NCBI GenBank assembly: GCA_945898095.1
Contig: CAMDHE010000004.1
Coordinates: 1 to 64,000 of the forward strand
Reading direction: 5' to 3'
DNA: 64,000 bases
Source: Roseateles toxinivorans
GTDB taxonomy: Bacteria > Pseudomonadota > Gammaproteobacteria > Burkholderiales > Burkholderiaceae_C
The stretch's first letter is position 1. Each line of letters starts with the position of its first letter. Both the position numbers and the translations under genes were made by a program. Below the pieces are notes generated by a model, which saw only the letters and a program-made list of their open reading frames with translations, was not told the DNA's origin and made no database searches. Below, piece after piece: positions 26,025 to 34,822 of this stretch.

Positions 26025-26187
26025 GAACTTATCCGGAAATAAACGGGCAGAGGATGGCGAGGTGGTTTGGACGCAGGGCAAGGCGCAAACCACAGCGATA
26101 CCCAGCAGTATCGCGAGGATTGGCAACGCAGCCATGCGTTCAAAGCGACCGTCAGCCGACCCAGGCTATTTACGGACAAGTTCTAAG
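26022..26187. repeat. MITE-like palindromic element between boxB and boxA (element C)
   Basis: Imperfect terminal inverted repeats of about 18 bases, AGAACTTATCCGGAAATA on the left and the complement of AGAACTTGTCCGTAAATA on the right, bound a roughly 165-base segment. Inside are a GGTGGTTTG...CAAACCAC stem and a GCGATA...TATCGC hairpin, flanked by CAAGGCGCA and GGCAACGC. No coding frame of transposase type exists. The left end overlaps the boxB TAA. The organisation resembles element A at 33940-34103. Confidence 0.7.
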
Positions 26188-26227
26188 CCGGACAATATTC
26201 GGAATTGGCACAAGGAGTAGCGGCAAC

Positions 26228-27487
26228 ATGGAAATGATCCAGCAGCATCTGATCGACCCGGAGATCTGCATCCGCTGCAACACCTGTGAGGACATCTGCC
26301 CTGAAAAAGCGATCACCCATGATTCGCGCAACTATGTGGTGCAGGCCGATCTGTGCAATTCATGCATGGCCTGCATTTCGCCCTGCCCGACCGGGTCGAT
26401 CGACAACTGGCGCAACATGCCGCGGGTCATTGCCTATTCAATTGAAACTCAGCTCGAGTGGGAGGAACTGCCGCCCGAACTGAGTGCCGAGCAACTCGCC
26501 GAGCAAGGCTTGAGTGGGGTCGATCTGCCCGCCCCCGTTGAAGCGCCGACGGCGGCGACCCCGACCCTCAACAATGCCTCCTATGGCGCGGTCTTGCCGC
26601 CCTGGTCGGCCGCCCATCCCTATACCAATTTGTACGGTCCCAAGGCGGCAGAAAAAACCATCGAAGCCCGCGTGGTCGGCAATGTGCGCGTGACCGAGGC
26701 AGGCGCCAGCGCTGGCAAGGACTACGACACCCACCATATCGTGCTCGATTTCGGCGGCCTGTCCTTCCCTGTGCTGGAAGGGCAAAGCATCGGCATCATT
26801 CCGCCCGGCACCGACGACCAGGGCCGTGCTCATCACGCAAGGCAATACTCGATTGCCAGCCCGCGCAATGGCGAACGTCCTGGTTACAACAATCTGTCCT
26901 TGACGATCAAGCGCGTGCTGGAAGACCATCAAGGTCAGCCGGTGCGCGGCATCGGTTCGAACTACATGTGCGATCTTAAAATTGGTGACAAGGTGCAGGT
27001 GATCGGGCCCTTCGGCAGCAGCTTTTTGATGCCGAATCACCCGCGCTCGAACATCGTCATGATCTGCACCGGCACCGGCAGCGCACCGATGCGCGCGATG
27101 ACCGAATGGAGGCGCCGTTTGCGCGCCAGCGGCAAGTTCGAGGCCGGCAAGCTGATGCTGTTTTTCGGCGCGCGCACGCAGCAGGAACTGCCCTATTTCG
27201 GCCCCTTGCAGAATCTGCCCAAGGACTTCATCGACATCAACTTTGCATTTTCCAGAACACCCGGCCAACCCAGGCGCTATGTGCAAGACCTGCTGCGCGA
27301 ACGTGCTGCCGACCTCGCGCCGCTGCTGAATGACGCCGACACCTGCTTCTATGTCTGCGGCCTCAAGGGCATGGAAGAAGGCGTCTTGCTGGCAATGCGC
27401 GACATCGTGCATCACGCCGGCCAGGACTGGGAACGGATCGGTGCAGCGCTCAAACGCGAAGGTCGCCTGCATCTGGAAACCTATTGA
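26228..27487 (+). CDS. boxA: Benzoyl-CoA 2,3-epoxidase, reductase subunit (BoxA)
   Basis: A 419-residue NADPH:BoxB reductase. The N-terminus has two [4Fe-4S] ferredoxin clusters ([12 protein letters not shown] and [12 protein letters not shown], residues about 15-60), then a linker, then a ferredoxin-NADP reductase module ([12 protein letters not shown] for [18 protein letters not shown] for NADPH, and [14 protein letters not shown]). The ATG at 26228 follows AAGGAG. A repeat element separates it from boxB by about 200 bases, unusual for the normally tight boxBA pair. Confidence 0.94.
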   Translation: MEMIQQHLIDPEICIRCNTCEDICPEKAITHDSRNYVVQADLCNSCMACISPCPTGSIDNWRNMPRVIAYSIETQLEWEELPPELSAEQLAEQGLSGVDLPAPVEAPTAATPTLNNASYGAVLPPWSAAHPYTNLYGPKAAEKTIEARVVGNVRVTEAGASAGKDYDTHHIVLDFGGLSFPVLEGQSIGIIPPGTDDQGRAHHARQYSIASPRNGERPGYNNLSLTIKRVLEDHQGQPVRGIGSNYMCDLKIGDKVQVIGPFGSSFLMPNHPRSNIVMICTGTGSAPMRAMTEWRRRLRASGKFEAGKLMLFFGARTQQELPYFGPLQNLPKDFIDINFAFSRTPGQPRRYVQDLLRERAADLAPLLNDADTCFYVCGLKGMEEGVLLAMRDIVHHAGQDWERIGAALKREGRLHLETY

Positions 27488-27541
27488 TGCTGCGCTTTCA
27501 AACGCCGCCCGCTCTGCCATTCCAAGACTGCTGATTCCCAG

Positions 27542-27991
27542 ATGAAATTCAAGGACTTCCATGCCGGACAGGTCATCGCCGCCGGCCCTTACCTCGTGAC
27601 CGAGGCCGAAGTGATCAAGTTTGCCGATGCCTTTGATCCTCAGTGGTTTCACAACGATGTCGAGGCCGCCAGCCAAGGCCGCTTCGGCGGCCTGATTGCC
27701 AGCGGCTGGCATACCTGCAGCATCGCGATGAGGCTGCTCGCCGATGCCGCTCTGCAGGGTTCCGAGTCCTTTGCCTCACCCGGGCTGGCCTATGTCAAAT
27801 GGCTGCACCCGGTGCGTCCAGGCGACGCCTTGAGCGTCAAAGCTACCGTATTGGAAACGCGCATTTCCAGCAGCAAGCCTTCGCTGGGTATATTGCGCTG
27901 GCGCTGGCAGCAATTCAACGCCGAAAACATCGAAGTGCTGGACCTCGAAGCGACCAGCCTGTTTGACCTATCCCGGAGTGATTCCCTATGA
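27542..27991 (+). CDS. MaoC-family acyl-CoA hydratase of the box cluster
   Basis: A 149-residue single hot-dog-domain protein with FADAFDPQWFHNDVEAASQGRFGG, which holds the D-x-x-P-x-x-F-H active-site pattern, and LIASGWHTCSIAMRLL. It would add water to an enoyl-CoA. The box pathway needs a hydratase to turn dehydroadipyl-CoA into 3-hydroxyadipyl-CoA, and no crotonase of that type is present here, so this gene is the candidate. It overlaps the thiolase gene by 4 bases (ATGA). The assignment to that step is inference. Confidence 0.75.
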   Translation: MKFKDFHAGQVIAAGPYLVTEAEVIKFADAFDPQWFHNDVEAASQGRFGGLIASGWHTCSIAMRLLADAALQGSESFASPGLAYVKWLHPVRPGDALSVKATVLETRISSSKPSLGILRWRWQQFNAENIEVLDLEATSLFDLSRSDSL

Positions 27992-29190
27992 ACCAGGCTT
28001 TTATCTGCGATGCGATCCGCACGCCCTTCGGCCGCTATGGCGGATCACTCAGCTCGGTTCGCACCGACGACCTCGGCGCAATCCCGATCAAGGCCTTGAT
28101 GGCGAGAAATCTCGGCGTCGATTGGTCGCAGATCACCGATGTGCTTTACGGCTGCGCCAATCAGGCGGGGGAGGACAACCGCAACGTCGCCCGCATGGCG
28201 GCCTTGCTGGCCGGTCTGCCGGTAGACGTCCCGGGCGCGACGATCAATCGGCTTTGCGGTTCAGGCCTGGACGCAGTCGGCAGCGCAGCAAGGGCGATCA
28301 GAAGCGGCGAGGCCGGGCTGATGATTGCCGGCGGTGTTGAAAGCATGAGCCGCGCGCCCTTTGTCATGCCCAAGGCCGAAACCGCCTTCAGCCGCAGCAA
28401 CAACGTCTATGACACGACGATAGGCTGGCGCTTCGTCAACAAGCTGATGAAAGCGCAGTACGGTGTCGACGCGATGCCCGAAACCGCCGAAAACGTCGCC
28501 ATGGATTTCGGCATCGAACGCGACGCCCAGGACCGGATGGCTTTGCGATCCCAGGTCAATGCGCTGCGTGCCCAGCAGGACGGTTTCCTGGCAGCCGAGA
28601 TCATCCCGGTCACGCTGCCGCAGAAAAAAGGCGATGCGATCGTGGTCAGCCAAGACGAACATCCACGCGCCAGCTCGATGGAAATTTTGGCCGGGCTCAA
28701 GGGCATCGTCCGCCCCGACGGCACGGTAACTGCCGGCAACGCTTCGGGCGTCAACGACGGTGCTTGCGCCCTGCTGCTGGCCAGCGAGGCCGAAGCCAAG
28801 CGCCATGGCTTGACGCCGCGCGCCCGCGTGGTTGGCATGGCGACCGCCGGCGTCGCACCCCGCATCATGGGTTTCGGCCCCGCGCCAGCCACCCGCAAGG
28901 TGCTGGCTTTGACCGGATTGAGTCTGGCGCAGATCGACGTGATCGAGTTGAACGAAGCCTTTGCCGCCCAAGGTCTGGCCGTCCTGCGCGACCTCGGCCT
29001 GGCTGACGATGATGCGCGAGTCAACCCGAACGGCGGTGCCATCGCCCTGGGCCATCCGCTCGGCGCCAGCGGCGCCAGGTTGGTGACCACCGCGGTCAAT
29101 CAATTGCACCGCTCGGGAGGTCGTTACGCCCTGTGCACGATGTGCATCGGCGTCGGCCAGGGCATTGCGCTGATCATCGAGCGCGTCTGA
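27988..29190 (+). CDS. pcaF: 3-oxoadipyl-CoA/acetyl-CoA-type thiolase
   Basis: A 400-residue type II thiolase of the PcaF/PaaJ group. The nucleophilic cysteine is in TINRLCGSGLDAVGSA, the active-site histidine in GGAIALGHPLGASGARLV, and the second cysteine in YALCTMCIGVGQGIA. ELNEAFAAQ is also typical. It should cleave 3-oxoadipyl-CoA to acetyl-CoA and succinyl-CoA, the last box step. It follows the MaoC gene with a 4-base overlap. Symbol pcaF is by similarity; a generic acetyl-CoA acetyltransferase is possible. Confidence 0.85.
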   Translation: MNQAFICDAIRTPFGRYGGSLSSVRTDDLGAIPIKALMARNLGVDWSQITDVLYGCANQAGEDNRNVARMAALLAGLPVDVPGATINRLCGSGLDAVGSAARAIRSGEAGLMIAGGVESMSRAPFVMPKAETAFSRSNNVYDTTIGWRFVNKLMKAQYGVDAMPETAENVAMDFGIERDAQDRMALRSQVNALRAQQDGFLAAEIIPVTLPQKKGDAIVVSQDEHPRASSMEILAGLKGIVRPDGTVTAGNASGVNDGACALLLASEAEAKRHGLTPRARVVGMATAGVAPRIMGFGPAPATRKVLALTGLSLAQIDVIELNEAFAAQGLAVLRDLGLADDDARVNPNGGAIALGHPLGASGARLVTTAVNQLHRSGGRYALCTMCIGVGQGIALIIERV

Positions 29191-29260
29191 GCACAACCGC
29201 TGTTCCAGGCGCTATACCTCAGTCGCTTGGACCAACGGACTTGCGTCTCGGGCTGGCCGT

Positions 29261-29425
29261 TCGCCCGTTGTGCCCAGAGCAGCGGGCGAGTGGTGCAGCG
29301 AAGTCAAGGAGGAGGATCGGGCAAGGCACGATCCGGAGGACATGAGCGAAACCGCTCGCCCGCTGCTCTGTGCATCACGGCCCGTTGTCCAATAGAAACT
29401 CAGCAGGCGGCTAAATGATGTGCAG
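29261..29425. repeat. Hairpin-rich repeat unit, copy 1
   Basis: The core forms a 14-base perfect stem, GAGCAGCGGGCGAG paired with CTCGCCCGCTGCTC, around an inner hairpin GGATCG...CGATCC and a conserved GACATGAGCGAAACC. A nearly identical unit starts 188 bases to the right. The unit ends with CTAAATGATGTGCA, which resembles the 3' end of the Lrp-type gene beside copy 2. It lies just after the box thiolase gene. I do not recognise the family. Confidence 0.65.
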
Positions 29426-29448
29426 CAGCGTCGTGTGAATGAAGCCGC

Positions 29449-29605
29449 TCGCCCGTCGCGCCCAGAGCAGCCGACGAGTGGTGCAGCGAAGTCAAGGAGA
29501 AGGATCGGGCAAGGCACGATCCGGGGGACATGAGCGAAACCGCTCGCCCGCTGCTCCGGGCCAGTTGTTCGATAGACGCTGACCCCAATAAACCTAAACG
29601 ATGTG
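29449..29605. repeat. Hairpin-rich repeat unit, copy 2
   Basis: Matches copy 1 along most of its length, with about a dozen substitutions. The left arm of the outer stem is changed (GAGCAGCCGACGAG) so pairing with CTCGCCCGCTGCTC is weaker, while the inner GGATCGGGCAAGGCACGATCC hairpin is intact. Its right end, CTAAACGATGTGCA, overlaps the stop codon and last codons of the Lrp-type gene. Confidence 0.65.
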
Positions 29606-30058
29606 CAAAAAAGTTGAGTTCTTGACTTCTTCCATCACCGCGTAAGTGCGGGTTTCGCGCACGCCGGGCAACTGCCACAGCACCGCACCGGCGAAATCGC
29701 GATAGGCGTTCATGTCGGCAACGCGGGTCTTGAGCAGGTAGTCAAAGCCGCCAGCCACCATATGGCATTCCATGATTTCGGGTCGCGCCTGTACCGCGGC
29801 CTTGAACTGATCGAACACATGGGGCGTCGTCCGGTCGAGCAGGATTTCAACAAAAACCAGCATGCCGACACCCAGCTTCAAGGGGTCAAGCCGCGCCTCA
29901 TAGCCAAGGATATAGCCCTCGCGTGTCAGCCGCTGCACTCGCGCCAGCACCGCCGTCGGCGACAAGGCCACCGATTCGGCCAGCTTGAGGTTGCTGATCC
30001 GGCCATCGCGTTGCAGGAGGTCAAGGATGCGCAGATCAATGCGGTCAAGTTCACTCAT
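29594..30058 (-). CDS. Lrp/AsnC-family regulator (probable proline regulator)
   Basis: A 154-residue regulator. An N-terminal HTH (LDRIDLRILDLLQRDGRISN then SVALSPTAVLARVQRL) is followed by the RAM/AsnC ligand domain (MECHMVAGGFDYLLKTRVADM). The ATG at 30058 is chosen; a TTG at 30073 would add five residues. It is divergent from putA with 126 bases between, the usual arrangement of Lrp-type PutR activators, so it probably induces putA in response to proline. Its 3' end overlaps the repeat unit at 29449-29605. Confidence 0.88.
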   Translation of the reverse strand: MSELDRIDLRILDLLQRDGRISNLKLAESVALSPTAVLARVQRLTREGYILGYEARLDPLKLGVGMLVFVEILLDRTTPHVFDQFKAAVQARPEIMECHMVAGGFDYLLKTRVADMNAYRDFAGAVLWQLPGVRETRTYAVMEEVKNSTFLHIV

Positions 30059-30103
30059 AGGGGCTTTCGTCAACTGACAATTATTCTAATGAAGTGGTAA
30101 AAA

Positions 30104-30119
30104 ACGAAATTTTATTCGT
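30104..30119. promoter_or_regulatory. Lrp-type inverted repeat upstream of putA
   Basis: ACGAAATTTTATTCGT is an inverted repeat with 5-base arms (ACGAA/TTCGT) and an AT-rich 6-base centre, inside the AT-rich spacer between the Lrp-type gene and putA. Its length and composition fit an AsnC/Lrp-family binding site. It lies about 65 bases before the putA start. Function is inferred. Confidence 0.45.
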
Positions 30120-30184
30120 TGAATATTCGATCATTATCTGCCTGCTCTCCAAAAATAATCAAACAAGCTGATTGCAGGCATACC

Positions 30185-33100
30185 ATGACGACATCGCTTC
30201 AAGCCGCTGCAGCGAAAGCTGCCGACCCGCTGGACGGTCCCTTGCCGCGTTCGCCGCTGCGCGAGGCGATCAATGCAAGCTGGCGCAAGCCGGAAACCGA
30301 CTTGCTGCCGGATCTGCTGGACCTGGCCCGCATCAGCCCGGCCATGCAGGACAAGACCCAGCGTCTGGCGGGCGAGTTGGCAAGCCGGCTGCGCTTGCGC
30401 AAACCCGCCACGGGCCGTGCCGGACTGGTGCAGGGTCTGTTGCAGGAATACGCGCTCTCGTCTCAGGAAGGCGTGGCGCTGATGTGCTTGGCCGAGGCGC
30501 TGCTGCGGATTCCCGACGCCGAAACACGCAACGCGCTGATTCGCGACAAGATCAGCCAAGGCGAATGGAACAGCCATCTCGGCCGCAGCCCTTCGCTGTT
30601 TGTCAACGCAGCGACCTGGGGGCTGCTGCTGACTGGCAAGCTGGTCAGCACGCACAGCGAAGCGGGACTCAACAGCAGGCTCGGCAAGCTGGTCCGCCAG
30701 GGCGGCGAACCCTTGATCCGCAAGGGTGTTGATCTGGCCATGAAGATGATGGGCGAGCAGTTCGTCAGCGGCGAAACCATCGCGCTGGCGCTGCAGCAAG
30801 CCCGCAAGCTTGAAGCACAAGGCTTCAGCTATTCCTACGACATGCTGGGCGAAGCGGCGCTGACCGCCGAGGATGCAGCCGGCTATCTGGCGGCCTACGA
30901 GGCCGGCATCCATGCCATCGGCGCTGCTGCACAAGGCAGGGGCTTGTACGACAGTGCCGGCATTTCAATCAAGCTGTCGGCCCTGCATCCACGCTACAGC
31001 CGCGCCCAGTACCAGCGCGTGATGAGCGAGCTGTATCCGGTGCTGCTGAAGCTGGCCCTGCTGGCCAGGCATTACGGCATCGGCCTGAACATCGATGCCG
31101 AAGAGTCGGACCGGCTCGATCTGTCGCTGGACCTGCTCGAGCGGCTTTGCCTGGCGCCCGAGTTGCAGGGTTTCGACGGTATCGGCTTTGTCATCCAGGC
31201 CTACCAGAAGCGTTGCGTCGCTGTGGTCGACTTCCTGATCGAGCTGGCCCGACGCAGCCGGCATCGCTTGATGATCAGGCTGGTCAAAGGCGCTTATTGG
31301 GACAGCGAAATCAAGCGGGCCCAGCAAGACGGCATGACGGACTTTCCGGTCTACACACGCAAGGTCCATACCGATCTGTCCTACTTGGCTTGCGCGCGCA
31401 AGTTGCTGGCCGCCCCCGAGGAAATTTACCCACAGTTCGCGACCCACAATGCGCAGACGCTGGCGGCTGTTTATCAACTGGCCGACCCGGATCGCTACCA
31501 TCACGGCCAGTATGAATTTCAATGCCTGCATGGCATGGGCGAGGCGCTTTACGAACAAGTGGTCGGGCCGACAGGCGAGGGCAAGCTGGGCCGCGTTTGC
31601 CGCATCTATGCGCCGGTGGGCAGCCACCAAACCCTGCTCGCCTATCTGGTGCGGCGACTGCTTGAAAACGGCGCCAACAGCAGTTTCGTCAACCAAGCGG
31701 CAGACCCATCGATCGCGATCGAGAAGCTGGTAGAAGACCCCCTCGAGACGGTCCGCAACATCGCCGCAGCCGAAGGCAGGATCGGTCTGCCACATCCCGC
31801 GATCGCTTTGCCGCCGCAGCTCTATGGCAATCAGCGCGCCAACTCGATGGGCTTTGATCTGGCCGACGATTCCTGCTTGGCTCAGCTGTCAAGTTTGCAG
31901 CAAAAGGCGACGAATGATCATTCGGCTGGCCCGATGCTGGCAAGGCCGGCGGCGCGCTCGGGCAGCCCTCATCCGGTCTTCAACCCGGCTGTCAACCCGG
32001 CTGATCGGAGTGACCGGCTGGGGTTGGTGCAGGAAGCCGATGCGGCCGATGTCGATTCTGCATTGGCAGCCGCGGCATTGTTCGCACCTGAATGGGCGGC
32101 CACGCCAGCGGGCGAGCGCGCCGCCATCCTGGAGCGCGCCGCCGATTCAATGCAGGCCGAGCTGCTGCCGCTGATGCTTTTGCTGATACGCGAAGCTGGC
32201 AAGACAGCGGCGAATGCGGTTGGCGAGGTGCGCGAGGCAATCGATTTTCTGCGCTATTACGCTGCCCAGATTCGCGATTGTTTTGACAACGCGTCCCATC
32301 ACCCGCTGGGCCCGGTGCTCTGCATCAGCCCCTGGAACTTCCCGCTGGCGATCTTCACCGGTCAGGTGGCAGCTACCCTGGCCGCAGGGAACACGGTACT
32401 GGCCAAGCCGGCCGAACAAACACCGCTGATCGCGGCGCAAGCTGTGCGTCTGCTCTGGCACGCCGGCGTGCCGCAAGCAGCGCTGCAACTGCTGCCCGGT
32501 CAGGGCGAAACCGTCGGCGCGCAACTGGCCGGCGATCAACGCATTCAAGGACTGCTCTTCACCGGCTCGACTGCCGTCGCGCGGATCTTGCAGCGCAATC
32601 TGGCTGACCGCTTGGGACCGACCGGTCAGCCCTTGCCCTTGATCGCTGAAACTGGCGGCCAGAACGCGATGATCGTCGACTCTTCGGCCTTGACCGAGCA
32701 GGTGGTCAACGATGTGATCTCTTCTGCCTTCGACAGCGCCGGCCAGCGCTGCTCGGCGCTGCGCCTGCTCTGCCTGCAAGAAGATTGTGCCGACCGCGTC
32801 ATCACCATGCTCAAAGGCGCCATGGCCGAGCAGCGGATCGGCAACCCAGCCCTCCTGGCCGTTGACATCGGCCCGGTAATCGACGCGGCCGCGCAGGACA
32901 GCATCCTGACCCACATCGAGGCGATGCGCGCCAAAGGCCATGCAGTCTTCCAACAGGGGCGCATTGCTGCAACAGACATCGAACAAGGCAGCTATATCTT
33001 GCCGACGCTGATCGAGATCGATGCCATCAGCGAACTGGGTGGCGAGGTGTTCGGGCCCGTGCTGCATCTGCTGCGCTATCGCCGCCGCGATCTGGGCCTG

Positions 33101-33955
33101 CTGATCGAGCAGATCAACGCCACCGGCTATGGCCTGACCCTGGGCTTGCACACAAGAATCGACGAGACGATTGCACAGGTCGTCAGCAGGGCCCAGGCCG
33201 GCAACCAATATGTGAACCGCAATATGGTCGGCGCGGTGGTCGGGGTGCAGCCCTTCGGCGGCGAAGGGCTGTCTGGCACGGGGCCCAAGGCCGGCGGCCC
33301 GCTCTACCAATCCCGCCTACTTTCCAGCCGACCGGCCGATGCGATGCGGCGCGCGATTGACTGGGTTGATCGGCAGCAGGACCCGCGCAATAGACCGCAG
33401 TCGATGGCTGGCGCCCTGCTGGATTTGCATGCCTGGGCCCATTCGCAAGGCCGGGCCGAACTGGCCCAAGCCTGCCAGGACCATGCCGAAAACGCCTGCA
33501 GCCAAGCAAACGTGCAGCTGCCAAGCGCCACTGGCGAGGACAACCGCTACTCGCTGCAAGCGCGCGCGCAGGTGCTTTGCCTGGCTTCAAACGACGATGA
33601 CTTGCTGCTGCAACTGGCGGCCTTGCTGGCCGTCGGCAGCCGCGCCGTCTGGCCGGCCAGCCACTCGGCCATGCAGCGGCGGCTACCGGCCAGCGTTGCG
33701 GCCCGGATCGATGTGGTCGAAGACTGGCGCTCGGGCCAAGCCAGCTACCAGTTGGTCATGCACCAGGGCGACGATCAATCGCTTCGCAACACCTGCAAGG
33801 CAATGGCCGAGCGCGGAGGTGAGATCGTCAGCGTCCAGACCAACGTCGATGGTCGCTGGCCGCTGGAACGTCTGGTCTTCGAGCGCTCGCTGAGCATCAA
33901 CACCGCCGCTGCCGGTGGCAATGCCAGTCTGATGACCTTGGGATGCTCTGCATAG
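30185..33955 (+). CDS. putA: Bifunctional proline dehydrogenase/P5C dehydrogenase PutA
   Basis: A 1256-residue PutA converting proline to glutamate. The proline dehydrogenase barrel (about 150-570) shows YSYDMLGEAALT, ISIKLSALHPRY, LNIDAEESDRLDLSLDL and MIRLVKGAYWDSEIK. The P5C dehydrogenase domain (about 630-1100) has ISPWNFPLAIFTGQ and the catalytic cysteine in DSAGQRCSALRLL. A C-terminal ALDH-like domain ends NTAAAGGNASLMTLG. There is no N-terminal ribbon-helix-helix domain, so it is not self-regulating. The last codons (GCSA-stop) come from the left end of a palindromic repeat. Confidence 0.93.
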   Translation: MTTSLQAAAAKAADPLDGPLPRSPLREAINASWRKPETDLLPDLLDLARISPAMQDKTQRLAGELASRLRLRKPATGRAGLVQGLLQEYALSSQEGVALMCLAEALLRIPDAETRNALIRDKISQGEWNSHLGRSPSLFVNAATWGLLLTGKLVSTHSEAGLNSRLGKLVRQGGEPLIRKGVDLAMKMMGEQFVSGETIALALQQARKLEAQGFSYSYDMLGEAALTAEDAAGYLAAYEAGIHAIGAAAQGRGLYDSAGISIKLSALHPRYSRAQYQRVMSELYPVLLKLALLARHYGIGLNIDAEESDRLDLSLDLLERLCLAPELQGFDGIGFVIQAYQKRCVAVVDFLIELARRSRHRLMIRLVKGAYWDSEIKRAQQDGMTDFPVYTRKVHTDLSYLACARKLLAAPEEIYPQFATHNAQTLAAVYQLADPDRYHHGQYEFQCLHGMGEALYEQVVGPTGEGKLGRVCRIYAPVGSHQTLLAYLVRRLLENGANSSFVNQAADPSIAIEKLVEDPLETVRNIAAAEGRIGLPHPAIALPPQLYGNQRANSMGFDLADDSCLAQLSSLQQKATNDHSAGPMLARPAARSGSPHPVFNPAVNPADRSDRLGLVQEADAADVDSALAAAALFAPEWAATPAGERAAILERAADSMQAELLPLMLLLIREAGKTAANAVGEVREAIDFLRYYAAQIRDCFDNASHHPLGPVLCISPWNFPLAIFTGQVAATLAAGNTVLAKPAEQTPLIAAQAVRLLWHAGVPQAALQLLPGQGETVGAQLAGDQRIQGLLFTGSTAVARILQRNLADRLGPTGQPLPLIAETGGQNAMIVDSSALTEQVVNDVISSAFDSAGQRCSALRLLCLQEDCADRVITMLKGAMAEQRIGNPALLAVDIGPVIDAAAQDSILTHIEAMRAKGHAVFQQGRIAATDIEQGSYILPTLIEIDAISELGGEVFGPVLHLLRYRRRDLGLLIEQINATGYGLTLGLHTRIDETIAQVVSRAQAGNQYVNRNMVGAVVGVQPFGGEGLSGTGPKAGGPLYQSRLLSSRPADAMRRAIDWVDRQQDPRNRPQSMAGALLDLHAWAHSQGRAELAQACQDHAENACSQANVQLPSATGEDNRYSLQARAQVLCLASNDDDLLLQLAALLAVGSRAVWPASHSAMQRRLPASVAARIDVVEDWRSGQASYQLVMHQGDDQSLRNTCKAMAERGGEIVSVQTNVDGRWPLERLVFERSLSINTAAAGGNASLMTLGCSA

Positions 33956-34103
33956 CTCAACACGAGCGGGTGCGGTGCGGATCGGGATGGGATGCAAGGC
34001 GCATTTTGCGGCCAATAGCGCGTGCTATTGGAAATAAATGCAAGGCCGCAGACCGCCCGAGGCCGCGCCAGCACCAGCCGTGAGGGGTTATGCAGAGCAT
34101 CCC
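33940..34103. repeat. MITE-like palindromic element at the putA stop (element A)
   Basis: A 164-base segment bounded by inverted ends, GGGATGCTCTGCATA on the left and TATGCAGAGCATCCC on the right (15 bases, perfect). The centre has a CCAATAGC...GCTATTGG stem with a 4-base loop, flanked by CAAGGCGCA and GCAAGGCCGC. The left end supplies the last codons and the stop of putA. Partial copies of its ends occur at 2061-2100 and 6550-6578. There is no transposase; a non-autonomous element is likely. Confidence 0.7.
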
Positions 34104-34120
34104 TTCGGCTAAAGGAGGCT

Positions 34121-34822
34121 TCAGCTTCCCGCGTAAGCGAACAAGGCATCGCCGCTGGGCGAGCGGATCTGTGCGTTGAACGAAACGATGATGCGGTCGC
34201 GCAAGCCGGCATAAGGCATCGCCTTGTGCGGCAGGAATGCCGGGAACAGCAGCAGTTCGCCCTCTTGCGGCGTAATGTCCAGCGTCGCATGCTGCATCCA
34301 GGCATTGCCCATGTCGTTGTAGGCGCCGCCGAGCAGCGGGAACAGCGGGCTGTAAAAGCGCGTGACGCCGTTCAGCACACCGAATTGCGCCTGCTTGGCG
34401 CGTTCTTCGGGCGGATCGATCTGCACGTAATAGACGCCCGACCAGGAGCAGTTGCCGTGGGTATGGATGTCATGAAATGCCGCGCCGTTCTGGATCTGGA
34501 ACCAGACGCCAATCAGTTCCAGTTGCAAGCCATGCTTGCCAGCCGGCCAGACACCGGCATTGGCCTGCTGCGCGGTGGTCTGCAAAGCGGCCGCGAAGAA
34601 TTGCAGCAACTCCGCGAATTCAGGCAAATCCACCCTGGCCAGCAGGTCGTCGGCACTGGCGTAGAAAGCTGCCCCTGCGTCTTGTTTCGGGTCGGTGGCT
34701 CGCAGCGCCTGGAAGACCCGCGCCAGCAGTGGATTGATTTCGTTGGCACGCGCAAATTGGTGGCTTGCCATCGGCACCGGCCAATGCCTTTGCAGCGTTC
34801 GGGCAACCGGTTTTTCACTCAT
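34121..34822 (-). CDS. 2OG-Fe(II) oxygenase-family protein in the cox operon
   Basis: A 233-residue protein of the small 2-oxoglutarate/Fe(II) oxygenase family (TIGR02466-like). FHDIHTHGNCSWSGVYYVQ and LLLFPAFLPHKAMPY supply the metal histidines and LRDRIIVSFN the arginine that should bind 2-oxoglutarate. It is the last gene of the leftward cox operon and overlaps the MocA-like gene by 4 bases (ATGA). Hydroxylation of a protein or small molecule is possible; no substrate can be named. Confidence 0.7.
   Translation of the reverse strand: MSEKPVARTLQRHWPVPMASHQFARANEINPLLARVFQALRATDPKQDAGAAFYASADDLLARVDLPEFAELLQFFAAALQTTAQQANAGVWPAGKHGLQLELIGVWFQIQNGAAFHDIHTHGNCSWSGVYYVQIDPPEERAKQAQFGVLNGVTRFYSPLFPLLGGAYNDMGNAWMQHATLDITPQEGELLLFPAFLPHKAMPYAGLRDRIIVSFNAQIRSPSGDALFAYAGS

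Noticed and set aside
29191-29593. Small open frames encoding SSGRAVSLM...-type repeats
   Set aside because: They are in-frame readings of the hairpin-rich repeat; conservation follows the repeat, not a protein.
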